A DNA stretch of 64,000 bases from Hanleya hanleyi (taxonomy: Eukaryota > Mollusca > Polyplacophora > Lepidopleurida > Hanleyidae): the NCBI GenBank assembly GCA_036873755.1, contig JAVTVY010051652.1, forward strand, positions 1 through 64,000. Direction: 5' to 3'. The translations under genes were made by a program, and so were the position numbers. The notes under the pieces are model-generated. The model was not told where the DNA came from, did not search any database, and saw nothing but the letters and a program-made list of their open reading frames with translations. This document shows positions 11,183 through 22,930 of this stretch, in pieces; the first letter of the stretch is position 1; each line of letters opens with the position of its first letter.

Positions 11183-12260
11183 TGATTTCGTCACAGCTCA
11201 TGCAAAGAGATAGGCTGTATAAACGCTGAAGACGTCACTGCCGACTTCATGTGTGGCAATCATTTCATGGTGGGGGACTACATGTGGGCCTGTAATTCCT
11301 GAAGGAAGACCATTATTCCTGTCTGTCGGTCAATCTTTTCTGGAGCGTAAACCATTCCTTGAGGTCAAACCGCCATTCATATATGCTGGACAATTACACC
11401 TGATAACAGACAATCGTACATGGGTGGTGATCCAGCTAGCAAGCCAGCAATGGCTGACAGCGTCACTGATATGTCAGTCCAGCTGAGGTCCATGTTTAGC
11501 TCAACAACCACATGCTATAGATTTGAGCCTATGATGGACCAACAGTGGGAAATGGTTGGCAAGCCACTGTTGACAATGGACCGGCAAACATCCAGTGAGC
11601 AAAACCTCTGGTGGGTCGACAATTTTACGTGTCACTGGTGGATTGTTGCTGGTCCATATTTTTCCTCTAGCTGGGGTACTTCAAATATCAAATCCTGGAC
11701 AGAATATCTGGAAGATACTGTCTTCAACCTTTGACACTTCGGGCTGAATCAGTTCAGACCTTCGAAGCGAACTGAAATTGTCATCGCAGTGACATCCGTG
11801 GTAAAGTGGTGGGCTTATGCATATCATCAACACATTGCAGTCAGTTTGAAATGAACAAGCACATCAGTCGAGTTGTGTCGCCCAATGAAAATGCTTGAAG
11901 TTTAAATTGTTTATATTTCATCACATTTGGCATGCATGGATGTCTAGACTAAAACGAAACCAAACAGCGCGCAGTTTCCGAGCCTGGAGAAGGTATCTTT
12001 CAGATAGTGATTTTCCTTCCCAGGATGTGATCCTCAGAGTAGGCCCTATAGCTGGAGAGGACACTATATCATCCCCGAGACTATCATTCCTGTATGCCGG
12101 TCAATCTTCCTTGGTGAACGATCATTCCTGGGAGCACAATTATTCCTGTATGCTGGTTAATCATTCCTGGGGGATGAACACTGATTCCTGTGAACGGGTG
12201 AGGGTCATTGAGGGTCATTCCTTCCTTATAGACGACAGCTACATGTACATGTACTAGATT
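11183..12260. repeat. Downstream part of duplicated segment, copy A
   Basis: 11183-11460 matches 14142-14461 (copy B). 11505-11665 matches 16600-16750. 11668-11860 and 12130-12240 match 18090-18330. The order is the same, so copy A keeps the undisturbed arrangement while copy B has been split by insertions. Short ORFs here (11253-11486, 11420-11734, 11895-12257) do not keep frame between copies and are not called. Confidence 0.6.
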
Positions 12261-12637
12261 TCGGATCTGACACAAACTCCACTTGGTATTCGCTGAAATT
12301 ACCATCCTGATGCTTTAGAGCAGGGACCCCTGGTAGCTAGCCTAAGTGCACCAAAAAGATGACTTTTTCACAATTCAGTATAGCAACTTGTTTCAGTACT
12401 GAACAAGTTTGGAAACAAAAAGCTCTTCTGCTGGGATACAATTCACCAGTGAGTTATGAATTGAAAGTAATCTACTTTGGAAACGGTAAACAGTCTTCCG
12501 CAGTGATTCAGGGAAGGATGTGAAACATTATTAGACACAAATGTATCAGATGCACTGTGGCGACTGGTTAAGCACAACATTGACAACCATCTAAAGACAT
12601 TATTGTAACATACAGTTATTTTGCATATATATTGAAA

Positions 12638-13634
12638 CCCGTACGGCTCTTGTTTCAACTTTCTTTTCTAATAAATTTGATCACTCTCAAATTTTATGGT
12701 AGAAAATTTTACTTCCTGTGATTGAATTATTAGAGAGATTACCATGATTATGTATTAATTAGAAACAAACATCAATGTTTCAAAGTTATTCCATGATAGA
12801 TCGGGACTCGGATATGATCTAATCAAATTTGAGATTGTTCTTATATGTGTTCACTTTAGGGATTTTTTTTTTTCCATGTGTCAAATTTATCAATTATTAA
12901 ACTTATAGTCACATGTATGCAAATTCACAATTACCGAATTTTCTCCACTTCAAACAAGCTGTTCAACTTGAATATATTTTGATTAGTGCAAGAACACCAT
13001 TGGAGTAATGTACACCCTGCTTAATATTGGGTGCATAGTCATCTTTAACTCTCGGGTACACACCAGTCTCTTGTGATTGTAAAATTTGTTAGAACTGTGA
13101 ATCACTCCTCTACATGTAGATTTTGTATTGTGAGAGTGATCTCTCTATTACAAGAGTGAATAACCTTCTTGGTATTAGGTCTACATGAAGTCTCCAATAT
13201 ATTTTCATTTTCCAGAAGAGTGATTTGGGGAAAAGATGGAGAAACCCAGAGATTACACCCCCTTCCCCGCCAGCTGTATGCTTTTCAAACGTAATGTAGG
13301 CGTAATGTTCCTACCGCACTTGCAAGGTCATAAATACTTGATGGTTTCTCCACCAGACCCTCATTGAAATATCCCCAATAGTGAGGCTTGATATTGAATA
13401 AACAGTAGATGCCCTCAGAACCCAAGTGTGAGGTATGGAGGAGAGGCGACCAATTGAAATTTCTTATATCCGAGTGCCATTTTGTTTGTCTCCTGCTATG
13501 ATATGTGCATTCACCAAGTGGATATTAAAGTACAAGCAGTTTTGACTGGATTCCAGTTTTCCAAGCCATCAGTATCACAGGTTTCACTGTAATTTGAAAT
13601 ACAGATTGTTCATGCCATATTTATCATCTTGTAG
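12638..13634. repeat. Upstream part of duplicated segment, copy B
   Basis: The stretch from GGCTCTTGTTTCAACTTTC onward is alignable with 21206-22921 (copy C), through shared blocks such as GAAAATTTTACTTCCTGTGA, CAGAAGAGTGAT, and GGGGAAAAGATGGAGAAACC near 13230. Copy C carries two extra insertions that copy B lacks. The stretch ends at a splice acceptor (CATCTTGTAG, ending 13634) just before the ORF at 13644. Confidence 0.65.
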
Positions 13635-13643
13635 ATTGTCAAC

Positions 13644-14141
13644 ATGTCTGGCATTTTGAGGATGTGTCAATACAGACAACGCCTGAAACTCCAGTTTCCA
13701 GATAGATATGCAGAATATTTGATAAAGGAAAAGGCAAGGAGTAAAGCTAGGAGGGATAAAATGAGAGAGGAACTCAACAAAGAAAAGCCAAGCCAAGTAG
13801 TTATACACAAACAAGGACTTGAGAGAGCGAAAGCAAGGGAAAGGCAAAGACGATATATTCAACGGAAGAAAGGAAAGAACCAGACACAGCTATTTGATGA
13901 ATTTGGGGGTAGAATGGTTTCAACGAGGCATTCAGATGAGCAGCAGGAGAATTGGAAGAAAAAACAAAACTCTGGTCAGCTCTTGGTTAATACTGGAAGT
14001 AGACGGAGAAAAACAAGGAAAAATGTACACAGACAGACAGAATATTGGAGAGATATAGTCCAGGTCAAGAAGAGAAGTAGAGAAAGTAAGAAGGGAGAAG
14101 GAGAAAGATACAGCATATCGAAGAAGCAAGAGAGAAAGTGA
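13644..14141 (+). pseudogene. Chimeric, frameshifted copy B of the basic ORF
   Basis: The first ~120 codons match the ORF at 22931 (roughly nine residues in ten identical by eye). The 3' part from about 14014 switches to the sequence of the copy A ORF at 10730. Relative to copy A there is a net 8-nt loss near 14053 (after TATTGGAGAGA), so the tail is read in another frame and ends early at 14141. The ATG follows an acceptor (TCTTGTAG, ending 13634) exactly as in copy C. The junction looks like recombination between paralogues. A truncated protein could still be made, but the shift argues for decay. Confidence 0.55.
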
Positions 14142-14461
14142 AAGGACAGATCAAGATAAACATCTTGATCAATGATGATTTCGTAACAGCTCATGCAACA
14201 GTGTGCAAAGAGACAGGCTGTATAAATGCTGTTAAAGAAGTCACTGCCGACTTCATGTGTGGCAATTATTTCATGGTGGGGGACTACATGTACATGTAGG
14301 CCTGTAATTCCTGAAGGGAGACCAATATTCTTGTCTGCCAGTCAATCTTTTTTGGGTGGGCGTAAACCATTCCTAGATGTCAAATTTAACCATCATTCAC
14401 ATTTGCTGGACGATTACACCTGATATTCAGCTAGCAAGCCAGCAATGGCCCGACAACATCA
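14142..14461. repeat. Downstream part of duplicated segment, copy B (first piece)
   Basis: Matches 11183-11460, including GATGATTTCGTAACAGCTCA, TCACTGCCGACTTCATGTGT and CTGTAATTCCTGAAGG. It is cut at 14466 by the hAT-like insertion, and the homology resumes with TGTCAG just after 15210. Confidence 0.65.
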
Positions 14462-14466
14462 CTGAT

Positions 14467-15205
14467 CAGGCACGGCGGAAGCAATTCCTGATTGGGGGGG
14501 CTACTATCACAGCACAATTAGGCGAGGGTCCAGGGGCCGCCTAGGCCCCGGAAGCTCCAGGGGTCTTAGATGGCCGGAGAGGCGTTCTAGCGTATTTCCG
14601 AGCAATAAAACAAGAAATCCTGGCCCGTGTAAACTATATTTGTGTTGCCTGTTTTTCCAAAAAATTTTAACTATCCATCGTCAAGAATCTCACAGTGTCC
14701 ATCAACCTGATCGAAATTACCAATGAGTTTGTGAACAATGAAAACCGACAGCGTATATTTGGGCACTTCATTACCAAGGACTTGTAATTATATGCATTGC
14801 GTTTCGGTAACTTTTTGACTGGGCGAGGATTTGTACATTCCCATAGCATGGACTCGCAGGGTGTTTACTATTCTAGTCCATTTTCTTTCTAATTTTCATG
14901 AATGTAAGTCTGAACAATCAAATAACAGTATTTTATCTTCGCTGATATCACGAAACGTCCAGGACATAGGAGTCATGTGTTTTTAGCGGCAAAAAATTCT
15001 AGATCTTTGGCTGGCCCACTAATGCTGGACAGTTGTAAATAGTTTTAGTTATGCGATAGATATGCGATGCAGACAATTCATTTTACTATTCATTTAAAAA
15101 ATACCTATTCATTGAAGAATTTTTGCGTTGACATCATATGAATTTTAGAAAAGTTGGCCAAATTATTGGGGGGGGGCTTCAGCCCCCATGGCTCCGCCGT
15201 GCCTG
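14467..15205. mobile_element. 739-bp non-autonomous hAT-like element, TSD CTGAT
   Basis: Termini CAGGCACGGCGGA and TCCGCCGTGCCTG form 13-bp perfect TIRs, followed by G-rich subterminal runs on both sides. The 5-bp direct repeat CTGAT flanks it (14462-14466 and 15206-15210). The paralogous copy A reads CACTGATATGTCAG near 11464 without the insertion, so the boundaries are supported by an empty site. CAGG termini plus a 5-bp TSD fit the hAT5-type lineage of hAT transposons. No transposase ORF is inside. Confidence 0.8.
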
Positions 15206-15210
15206 CTGAT

Positions 15211-16595
15211 GTGTCAGACCACAAGAAGCTTTGCTCACTGGACAGGGCTCGTCTTTCGTCAAATTTAACCAGAATCCAAATGGATTCCTGTAAATTAAAG
15301 ATGTAATCAGCCTCAAAATGGATGGATTTTGTAACCTCTCCCCTGTGCGTTTTTTCAGCAGGGAAGATTACCAAAGCATCATATGTATTATATTTGACGA
15401 TTGTGGGATCGTCATATACAACGAATGCAAGAATATCTTGTCAGAGAAATTTGTAACTCCGCCCGCTTCGACGGCTTTTCTGTCTCGCCATTGAGTGTGT
15501 GTTGTACGCGGAGAGGAAAATGACGTCACTGTGTGACGTATGAGTGACGTAGCGACGCTCACGAATTTGAATGCTGCACAGCTGCAGCCATGGGATAACG
15601 TCATGGCTCGTGCCCACGGTTCGGTGATGTCGCATAGCGTACGTTGGTAGAACGCACCATACGTGTATACGCTTGTTGACACGGCAGTGGAAAAATAAAC
15701 GGCATGCCATGCTGTTTATTTTTAGAGATCAACTCCTTCTATTTTCTCGTGAATGGTGGAAACAAGTTTAGTTTTTTTGTGGTCAAATGTGTTTCATTTT
15801 GTACCTGTTGTAACATATGTCACTTTCGCCGAGTTTGAGAGACATCAATTTCAGCCCAGATTTGAGGCTGATTACATCTTTAAGCACATGGGAATCCACG
15901 GGAATCCAATTTTATCGTCGTGGATTACAAGAATGTCAATAATGTGAGTGAGCTACATGTAATAATCATTTTGAATTATATTAATACTCAGTTTTCTTTT
16001 ATTTCTTTCGGCCATAATTCACAGGAATAAACTGAAATCGGCTTTCCTTTCTCAGAAAGTGAGTCCTTCTCCGCGCTCATCGTGACTTTCGGAATTATTG
16101 AAGACGAACAGACAGACTTTATGTGATCGTTAAAATTTAGAACCAGCATGGAGTCCGGAAAATGTGCGTGGAAATTTCGCATGAATTGTAATTACTTCAC
16201 CGTATTGGGTAAACGCAGTAAAAGGCGAATGAAATTAATATCTACACATGGGAAGTGATTATTTCAAGTGATATGAACAGTGATGGCATCAGTAATTTGC
16301 AATGAACTGCTAATATTCTTTGTTAACCGGTACTGCAGTTACGGAAGAATTGTCTCCCTTTAGCGCATTACTTTATGGCAGGCTTAATTCCATTGCCGTA
16401 TATGCAAATAGTTCGATAATTTGGTGGATAGTGCGCTTGGAGCGAGTTTTGGACTTCCTGTTTCGCTGATCGTTGAAGATAATCAAGTTTGTGTCATTTT
16501 CAAGAGGATTAAAAGTATACAGTTATGTTTAATTTGACTTGATGTTACGGGAATCCACTTGGATTCGCGTATGGCGAATTTACGGGAATAATAAG
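15211..16595. other. No gene proven; GC-richer patch at 15430-15680
   Basis: The stretch is mostly AT-rich with a CpG-richer patch at 15430-15680 containing the CRE cluster listed separately. A minus-strand ORF across that patch (15368-15682, 104 codons) has no recognisable domain and no splice partners. It may or may not be a short first exon. Confidence 0.3.
15521..15606. promoter_or_regulatory. Cluster of CRE/ATF-like TGACGT sites
   Basis: A full palindromic TGACGTCA lies at 15521. TGACGTA follows at 15534, TGACGTAG at 15545, and an inverted ACGTCA near 15599, all in under 90 bp of CpG-rich sequence. CREB/ATF family factors bind such words. The density is well above the surrounding sequence. 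No transcript is assigned, so this is only a candidate promoter or enhancer. Confidence 0.35.
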
Positions 16596-16599
16596 AGAA

Positions 16600-16750
16600 T
16601 CGTGTGCTAGATTTGCGCCTATGATGGACCAAAAGTGGAAAATGGTTGGCAAGCCACTGTTGACATTGGACCGGCAAACATCCAGTGAGCAATTACCTCT
16701 GGTGGGTCGACACTTTCATGTGCCACTGATGGAATGTTGCTGGTCCATAT
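16600..16750. repeat. Copy B fragment matching 11505-11665
   Basis: Shared words include CCTATGATGGACCAA, GGCAAGCCACTGTTGACA, GACCGGCAAACATCCAGTGA and CTGGTCCATATTT. The match stops at CCATATTT, where copy A continues with TTCCTCTAGCTGGGG. Here the tandem-array element begins. Confidence 0.7.
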
Positions 16751-18056
16751 TTATGCTCCCCCCTCTAATTAGGGGGGGGGGGGCCATATAGCGATCGCTT
16801 TGTCCGTCCGTCCGAATTTATCTCGGTTAATATTTGATGGACAGGATTGAAACTTGCATGGAATGTGACCAGTGCCTCGTAGTTGTGCAGCGTAGAGTTT
16901 TTTCCGAGTTCCGGTATAATTTTCAAGAGTTATGGCCCTTTTTCTGAAATCTCTGTGAATGGGTCTTGTCCAGGCTGGATCTTGGTTAATATTGTATGCA
17001 CAAGTATGAAATTTGCATGATATGTGGTCAGTGCCTCACAGTTGTGCAGCGTAAAGTTTCTCCCCGTTTCACTTATATTTTCAAGAGTTATGGCCCTTTG
17101 TTCCTGAAATCTTCATGAATTGGGACTTGTCCGGGCTGGATCTTGGTTAATATTGTATGGACAATTATGAAATTTGCGGGGTATGTGGTCAGTGCCCTGT
17201 AGTTGTGCATTGTGAAATTTCTCCGCGTTTCACGTATATTTTCAAGAGTTATGGCCCTTTGTTCATCAAGTCTTTGTGAATTGGGACTTGTCCGGACTGG
17301 ATCTCGGTTAATATTGTATGGACAATTATGGAATTTGCAGGATATATGGTCAGTGCCCTGTAGTTGTGCAGCGTGACGTTTCTCCACGTTTTGCATATAT
17401 TTTCAAGAGTTATGGCCCTTTTGTTCTTGAAATCTTTGTGAGTTGGGACTTGTCCGGGCTGGATCTCGGTTAATATTGTATGGACAAGTATGGAATTTGC
17501 ATAATATGTGGTCAATGCCCCATAGTTGTGCATCGTGAAGTTTCTCTGCTTTCGGTTATATTTTCAAGAGTTATGGCCCTTTGTTCATCAAACCTAAGTG
17601 AATGGGATATATTTATTTGTCCAGGCTGGATCTCAGTCCATAACCGATTTGGACTGGGAAAATGGCTATAAAATTGTTATTCTACATTCCAAAGAAGACC
17701 ACATAGGTCCTGTAGTATGAAATTGCCCCAAAAAGAGTGAATTGGGTGCAAAATTCAAAGTTCACGATCGCTTCATAATTTCACCACGATATACTCCCAA
17801 GCAATGTAGGTCTCATAACCAGGTCACATTTTTGGATTTGGCGAAAGCCCCTGGCGACCATCTTGCATCAAAACATTGTATTATTACTTGTTGGTCGATA
17901 CTTGGAATATGTACATGTATTATGTGAGGCATGCCGAAAAAAAGTGACTGAAACAAATTTTTATAATTATCCAAATTAGGCCTCTGCAGACCAATACAGA
18001 ACAGAACAATGGCGGGGCAGTGTCAGATTAAAGCGGAAAGGGGTGGGGGGGGCATT
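16751..18056. mobile_element. 1.3-kb insertion with short C/G-rich ends and tandem core
   Basis: The left tip ATGCTCCCCCC and the right tip GGGGGGGGCAT are roughly inverted. Just inside the left tip are a TAATTA word and GTCCGTCCGTCCG. The core is a five-unit array (16800-17640). Copy A of the duplicated segment lacks the whole stretch, which makes it an insertion. Layout (CCCC/GGGG header, TCCGTCCGT, array) matches elements at 18466, 24726 and 58340. Confidence 0.6.
16800..17640. repeat. Five tandem units of about 160 bp
   Basis: The phrase CAAGAGTTATGGCCCTTT recurs at about 16924, 17082, 17241, 17405 and 17568 (spacing 158-164). Each unit also contains GGATCTCGGTTAATATTGTA, a TGGTCAGTGCC word and GTAGTTGTGCAGCGT. 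Minus-strand ORFs (17088-17396, 17249-17533) are read-throughs of the array. Confidence 0.9.
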
Positions 18057-18089
18057 AAATTGAGCAATCTCTGATTGCTTCCTTGCTGT

Positions 18090-18330
18090 GTTTGTTTGCT
18101 AGCTGGAGTACTTCAAATATCAAGTCCTGGACAGAATATCGAAGCGAATTGAATTTGACATCGCAGTGACATCCGTGGTAGAGTGGTGGACATGTGCATA
18201 TCATCAACACACTGCAGTCAGTTTGAAAGGAACTGAGCACAATTATTCCTGTATGCCGGTTAATCATTCCTGGGGGGTGAACACTGATTCCTGTGAAGGG
18301 GTGAGGGTCATTCCTTCCTTATAGAAGATG
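18090..18330. repeat. Copy B fragment matching 11668-12240
   Basis: Shared words include GTACTTCAAATATCAA, TCCTGGACAGAATATC, GACATCCGTGGTA and ACTGATTCCTGTGAA. About 280 bp present in copy A (11865-12130) is missing here. Confidence 0.65.
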
Positions 18331-18465
18331 TCATCATGTAGGCCATACTTTGATTTGTGGATATTTCAAAGATTTAGTCATGCAAACATCATGTGTGATA
18401 TATCTTTGCATCAAATAATTACTGGTCCCCATTTGTGACAATAAGAGCAGCATGCTCGCTACCAC

Positions 18466-18940
18466 TTTTTACCCCTCAGCCCATAGGGCTGTGGGGTCTT
18501 GTCGTTGCCATGTACGTACGTCCGTCCGTCCATCCTAGCGTACGTCCATCCGTCTGTCAACATGTTCTTGTCCGCTGAATATCTGCAGATCTATGAAGTC
18601 GGGCCTGACCAAACTTTGGTGAGAGCTTCCTGAATGTTGACTGATGAAATGATTAGATTTTCAGATGGCTATGATGATTTCATGATTTTTATTTTATTTT
18701 TTTATTATTTATTGATGGCTCAGCTTTTGCACTGTTATCTATGCCCATCAACATGCTCTTGTCCGCTGAATTTCTGCAGATCTATCAAGTCGGGCCTGAC
18801 AAAACTTTGGTGAGAGCTTCCTGAATGTTGACTGATGAAATGATTAGATTTTCAGATGGCTGTGATGATTTCATAATTTTTAATTTTTTTTTTATTATTA
18901 TTTATTGATGGCTTAGCATTTGCCCATCGGGAACCCTTCA
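18466..18940. repeat. TCCGTCCGT-led element with two ~190-bp tandem units
   Basis: It begins TTTTTACCCCTC with a palindromic header (CCCCTCAGCCC-AT-AGGGCTGTGGGG), then GTACGTCCGTCCGTCC. Two tandem units follow, each containing GCTGAAT-TCTGCAGATCTAT, CGGGCCTGAC-AAACTTTGG and GACTGATGAAATGATTAGAT. Same architecture as 24726-25850. Confidence 0.75.
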
Positions 18941-20200
18941 TTGCATGTTTCAGTGTGAATTTTAAAGGTTTTCTGATACAAGAAAGCCTGGTCCATTCAA
19001 GATTCTCATTCAATGAAGGACATTTTTCTTTAATTTTGCTATTAAATCATTCTATTCTACATCATATGATTTATCCTAAAACTTTTGCATGAACCATATT
19101 TGTGTCCACACATATAACTGATACAACATAATGCTTCAATTTTTGTCACCAAACATGTTACTGTACCTTGGAAATTATTTAAAACGAGTGATTAGGAGAG
19201 CCCATTTTTAGCCTGACTCTGAGCAATTTGGAGGCAATTTGCATACCTGGAGCTTATGCTCCCCCCCCCCCAAACAAAATAATGATAAGGGTGGACCTGT
19301 GTCAATAAGTGTGTTTACTTGTTATCACACTTGTGCAATGCATAAATTGCCACTGATAGTGCTACACTTTCTTGCATGCTGTAATCCCAGCACACCACTC
19401 AGGTGAAACCAAAGTCTGTTATATACGGTATCCAAGGATTTTTTGCAGGTTCCGATCCTAAACTCCCAGTTCCTTTTCGTAATTCATTATTGAGGGTCCA
19501 ATTTTTTTAACTGAATTTTGGCGCAAAGAGCCTGTGATCAATCACAAAACAGAGGTTTATTAATTGAAATTCAATACCCAGCTATGCAATCAGATCGATA
19601 TTGAGGCTCCCAGAAGCTTTTTCTAGGAGTATTCCTTCAGAAATCCTTTCAAATTGAACAACAACACTTTCGTTTTTTGTTTCATTTGAGTTTTCGGCAC
19701 CCATATGTTTTCCGAAACTAAATTGGCTCTAGATGCAGCCCTGATCCTACTTGACTAAAACAAAACAGGCTGAGGGGTCCACGCACCTTTTAGGTGCTTG
19801 CCTGCAATTCATGTTTAGAGTGACAGTCGCCTGCTATTGTTGTCATTAGCTGGCGACCTGACAGCTGAAATTAGTAGTTGCTACACTGTTATTCGGGCAT
19901 TGCCACTGACGTTTGTGATCAGAGAAACCCTTCCCTAATGGGAAACTGCAAAGTTTCTCTTCTGGAGTTCAACTGGAAAATGGCATACACAGTCCCAAAA
20001 TGTTACAATATTACCACATTATTAACTCTTGGCATGGAGCAAGAGTTGGATTGGAACAGATTGCACCTCATGCTCAAATCCACAGGTTCAAGTGTTCATA
20101 CATGAGCCACACCAATTACAAATCTGACCTGTCAACATCCCATACATATGTATATTAAACTGTTGGAAGAACAATTTAATTTTTTTTAGCATTTTAATAG
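18941..20200. other. No gene seen
   Basis: AT-rich sequence with a poly-C run near 19260. The 75-codon ORF at 19878-20105 has no domain or splice context. Confidence 0.3.
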
Positions 20201-20204
20201 AATA

Positions 20205-20640
20205 TACCTTTGGGACCCTTTATTCTGTTACCTGTATTCCTCTGGTGACATGGTCAAATAAAATGTCAATGTTACATCAGTTACGTTCTGGTCATCTTTT
20301 GAACTATTTGTATCCCAATATAATATTTTCCCAGAATAGATAAAACTACTTCTTGTACCCTTCTTTTTTGTCTGAGGTCCTTGTAACATTTGGCAAGTAT
20401 TTCTGTGAAAACCTGATCAAATAAAATGTCAATGTCACATTAGTTATGTTCTGTTCTGCTCAGCTTTTCAACTATCCCTTTTCCTATTAGAAATTAGACA
20501 ATTTAATATTTTCCTGGAATATATAAGTTGACAACACTTGTTGTATCCTTTATTTCTGTAGCCTGTAATCCTTGAAACATACGGCATATTTCTGTGAGGA
20601 CATGGTGAAATAAAATATCAACGTCATGTTAGTTACAAAT
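20205..20640. repeat. Three diverged tandem units of 150-200 bp
   Basis: The phrase GTCAAATAAAATGTCAATGT, or a close variant, recurs near 20250, 20410 and 20607. Each is preceded by a CCTTTATT-CTGT-CCTGTA block and followed by TTAGTTA and a TTTTCCCAGAATA-like block. It is clearly decayed. Confidence 0.65.
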
Positions 20641-21205
20641 CACATAAAGAAGAAATTGTCAAAAAATCTAAAACCCATTATTCTGTAATTTTAATAAAAA
20701 TATTTTACAGTAAATACTGGAACTATACTGCCAGCAAATAACTGCAGCAAAAGTGTCATTCGTATTAGCTGCATTGGTCAAATATGTACATGTCCAAGTC
20801 ACATAAGTTACGAAACAACTAAGTGCAAACTAATGCAAATTATGTTCTATGGGCCAAATATGGGAAGTACTGATAACCTTCTTTCCTTGTAATGAAAACA
20901 GTATTATTAATTTTGCCTTTTGTTGCGACACTGTGGGTACACTGTACTGTGGACATACAACTGGTGATTCACTAGAATCGTTTCCAATTTGACAGATCTT
21001 GGCCTATTCGTCAAATTCTAACCATTGCAGTATCTCTTTGGGGTTATGGCTCGGCTCTTCGAATTTACTCTCAAGTACATATGCAACTGGTGACTATAAG
21101 CCGATTCAAGTTTACTACCCTTGACCTATTTCATCAAGGTCAAATTCTAGTTAATACAATATGTTTCAAAGCATTACAGTTTAGATATGCATGGGCATGT
21201 ATTGA
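20641..21205. other. No gene seen
   Basis: AT-rich sequence. 20960-21200 has repeat-like wording (CAACTGGTGA, GACCTATTTCATCAAGGTCA) related to the dispersed repeat at 28.0 kb. It leads directly into copy C. Confidence 0.3.
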
Positions 21206-22921
21206 AGCCCTTAAGGCTCTTGTTTCAACTTTCATTTCTAATAAATTTGATCACCCCCAAATTTTACGGTAGAAAATTTTACTTCCTGTGATTGAATTAT
21301 TAGAGAGATTACCAGAATTATGTATTAATTAGAAACAAACATCAATGGATTGGGACTCGTATATGATCCAGCAAATTCGAGATTGCCCTGATACAAGTTC
21401 ACTTTAGGGATTTTTTTGGATGTGTCAAATTTATCAATTATTAAACTTAACCAAAAGTGAATACACAATTAGGCTACTGAATTTTCTCCACTTCAAACAA
21501 GCTGTTCAACTTGAATATATTTTGATCAATACAAAAATCCTATTGGACTAATTTGCACACTGCTTATTTGGTACATATTCATTTTTTTCTCGGGTACACA
21601 GCAAAATATTCACCAGCCAGTACTGTGTAGTTCACAACTGTACAGTACAGGCAGGAAATGTGCTGTCGCCAGCAGGTTTACTGTGCAGTAGCCGCACAGT
21701 TAGCATCCACTGGTTACCATCTGGTGGGCGACTGGAGAGTACCATTCAGTTGACAACTGGACGGTTACCAGATAGTTACTTATGGTAACTGGTCGGTAAC
21801 TGTCAGATAACCAGCAGTTGAATAACCCATCAGTAACCACACGGTAACCATGCAATACCGTCTGGTAACTTAACAGTACCTGCCAATAAGCAGCCAGTTA
21901 CTGGTTCACAGTACGTTCCCACATCTACCAGTTCTGTTCATTTGTGGACTGCATGGTGAGGGTAACCAGCTGGAAATGGCTGGTGAAAGTTTGGCTGTGT
22001 ATATAGACACCAGTGACTTATGATTGTAACATTGGTGAGAGCTGTTCATCACTCCCCTAGACTTTGTATAGCGAGACTTTGTATATCTCTCTATTGCAAG
22101 AGTGATTCACTCTCTTGGTATTAGCTCTAGTCTCCAATATATTTTCAATTGTCAGAAGAGTGATCAGTAAGTCTCTGGGGAAAAGATGGAGAAACCCAGA
22201 GATTACACCTCCTTCCCTGCCCGCTGTATGCTTTTCATACGTAATGTGCCTACTGTACTTGCAAGGGTGTAAATACTTCATGGATGCAAGCAACCCCCCC
22301 CCCCTCCCCCACAAGTTAACTATCACAAAACAGTTAGTTACAGGGTTCAGCGAATCAACATTGGGGTATTTATGTCGTACGTTTGTCCATCACCATAATT
22401 CCTAGTTAACACTCTGTATCCAGAACACCTGTTCCTTGGCTCATATGCATGTCATCGGTGAGCAGAAGCCGATTTAAATTCTGAGGAAGATTGACCTCGT
22501 TCTTCTAGGTAACCAAATCAAGGTTTAATAGCTTACACTGGACAAACACCTGCTCATGGGCTATATACAGCATATAGTGAGGGACATATGTAATGAGACA
22601 ATATACATGCAACTGTTTCTCCACCATGCAGACCCTCACTGAAATATCCCCAAGAATGAGGCTTGATATTGAATAAGGCTTGAATTGTCAACCTACTGTA
22701 GAGCAGCCCTCAGAATACTAAGTGTGGGGTATGGAGGAAAGGTGAAGAGTTGAAATTTCTTATCCGAATTCCATTTTGTTTGTCTTCTGCCATGATATGT
22801 GCATTCACCAATTAAAGTACAAGCAGTTTTGACTGGATTCCAGTTTTCCAAGCCATCAGTATCACAGGTTTCACTGCAATTTGAAATACAGATTGTTCAT
22901 GCCATATTTATCATCTTGTAG
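21206..22921. repeat. Upstream part of duplicated segment, copy C
   Basis: Alignable with 12638-13634. Two stretches are extra here: the TA-flanked MITE at 21597-21999, and about 330 bp at 22283-22615 that starts near a C-run and has no counterpart in copy B. It ends at the same splice acceptor (ATCTTGTAG, ending 22921). Confidence 0.65.
21597..21999. mobile_element. 403-bp TA-flanked MITE (Tc1/mariner-like)
   Basis: The left end CACAGCAAAATATTCACCAG and the right end, in reverse complement CACAGCCAAACTTTCACCAG, form ~23-bp imperfect TIRs. TA dinucleotides flank at 21595-21596 and 22000-22001. Copy B reads GGGTACACACCAGT with no insertion near 13058, which supports the boundaries. The interior is full of GGTAACTGG/CCAGTTACC-like words in both orientations. 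No ORF is present, so it is non-autonomous. Tc1/mariner is inferred from the TA duplication only. Confidence 0.75.
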
Positions 22922-22930
22922 ATTGTCAAC

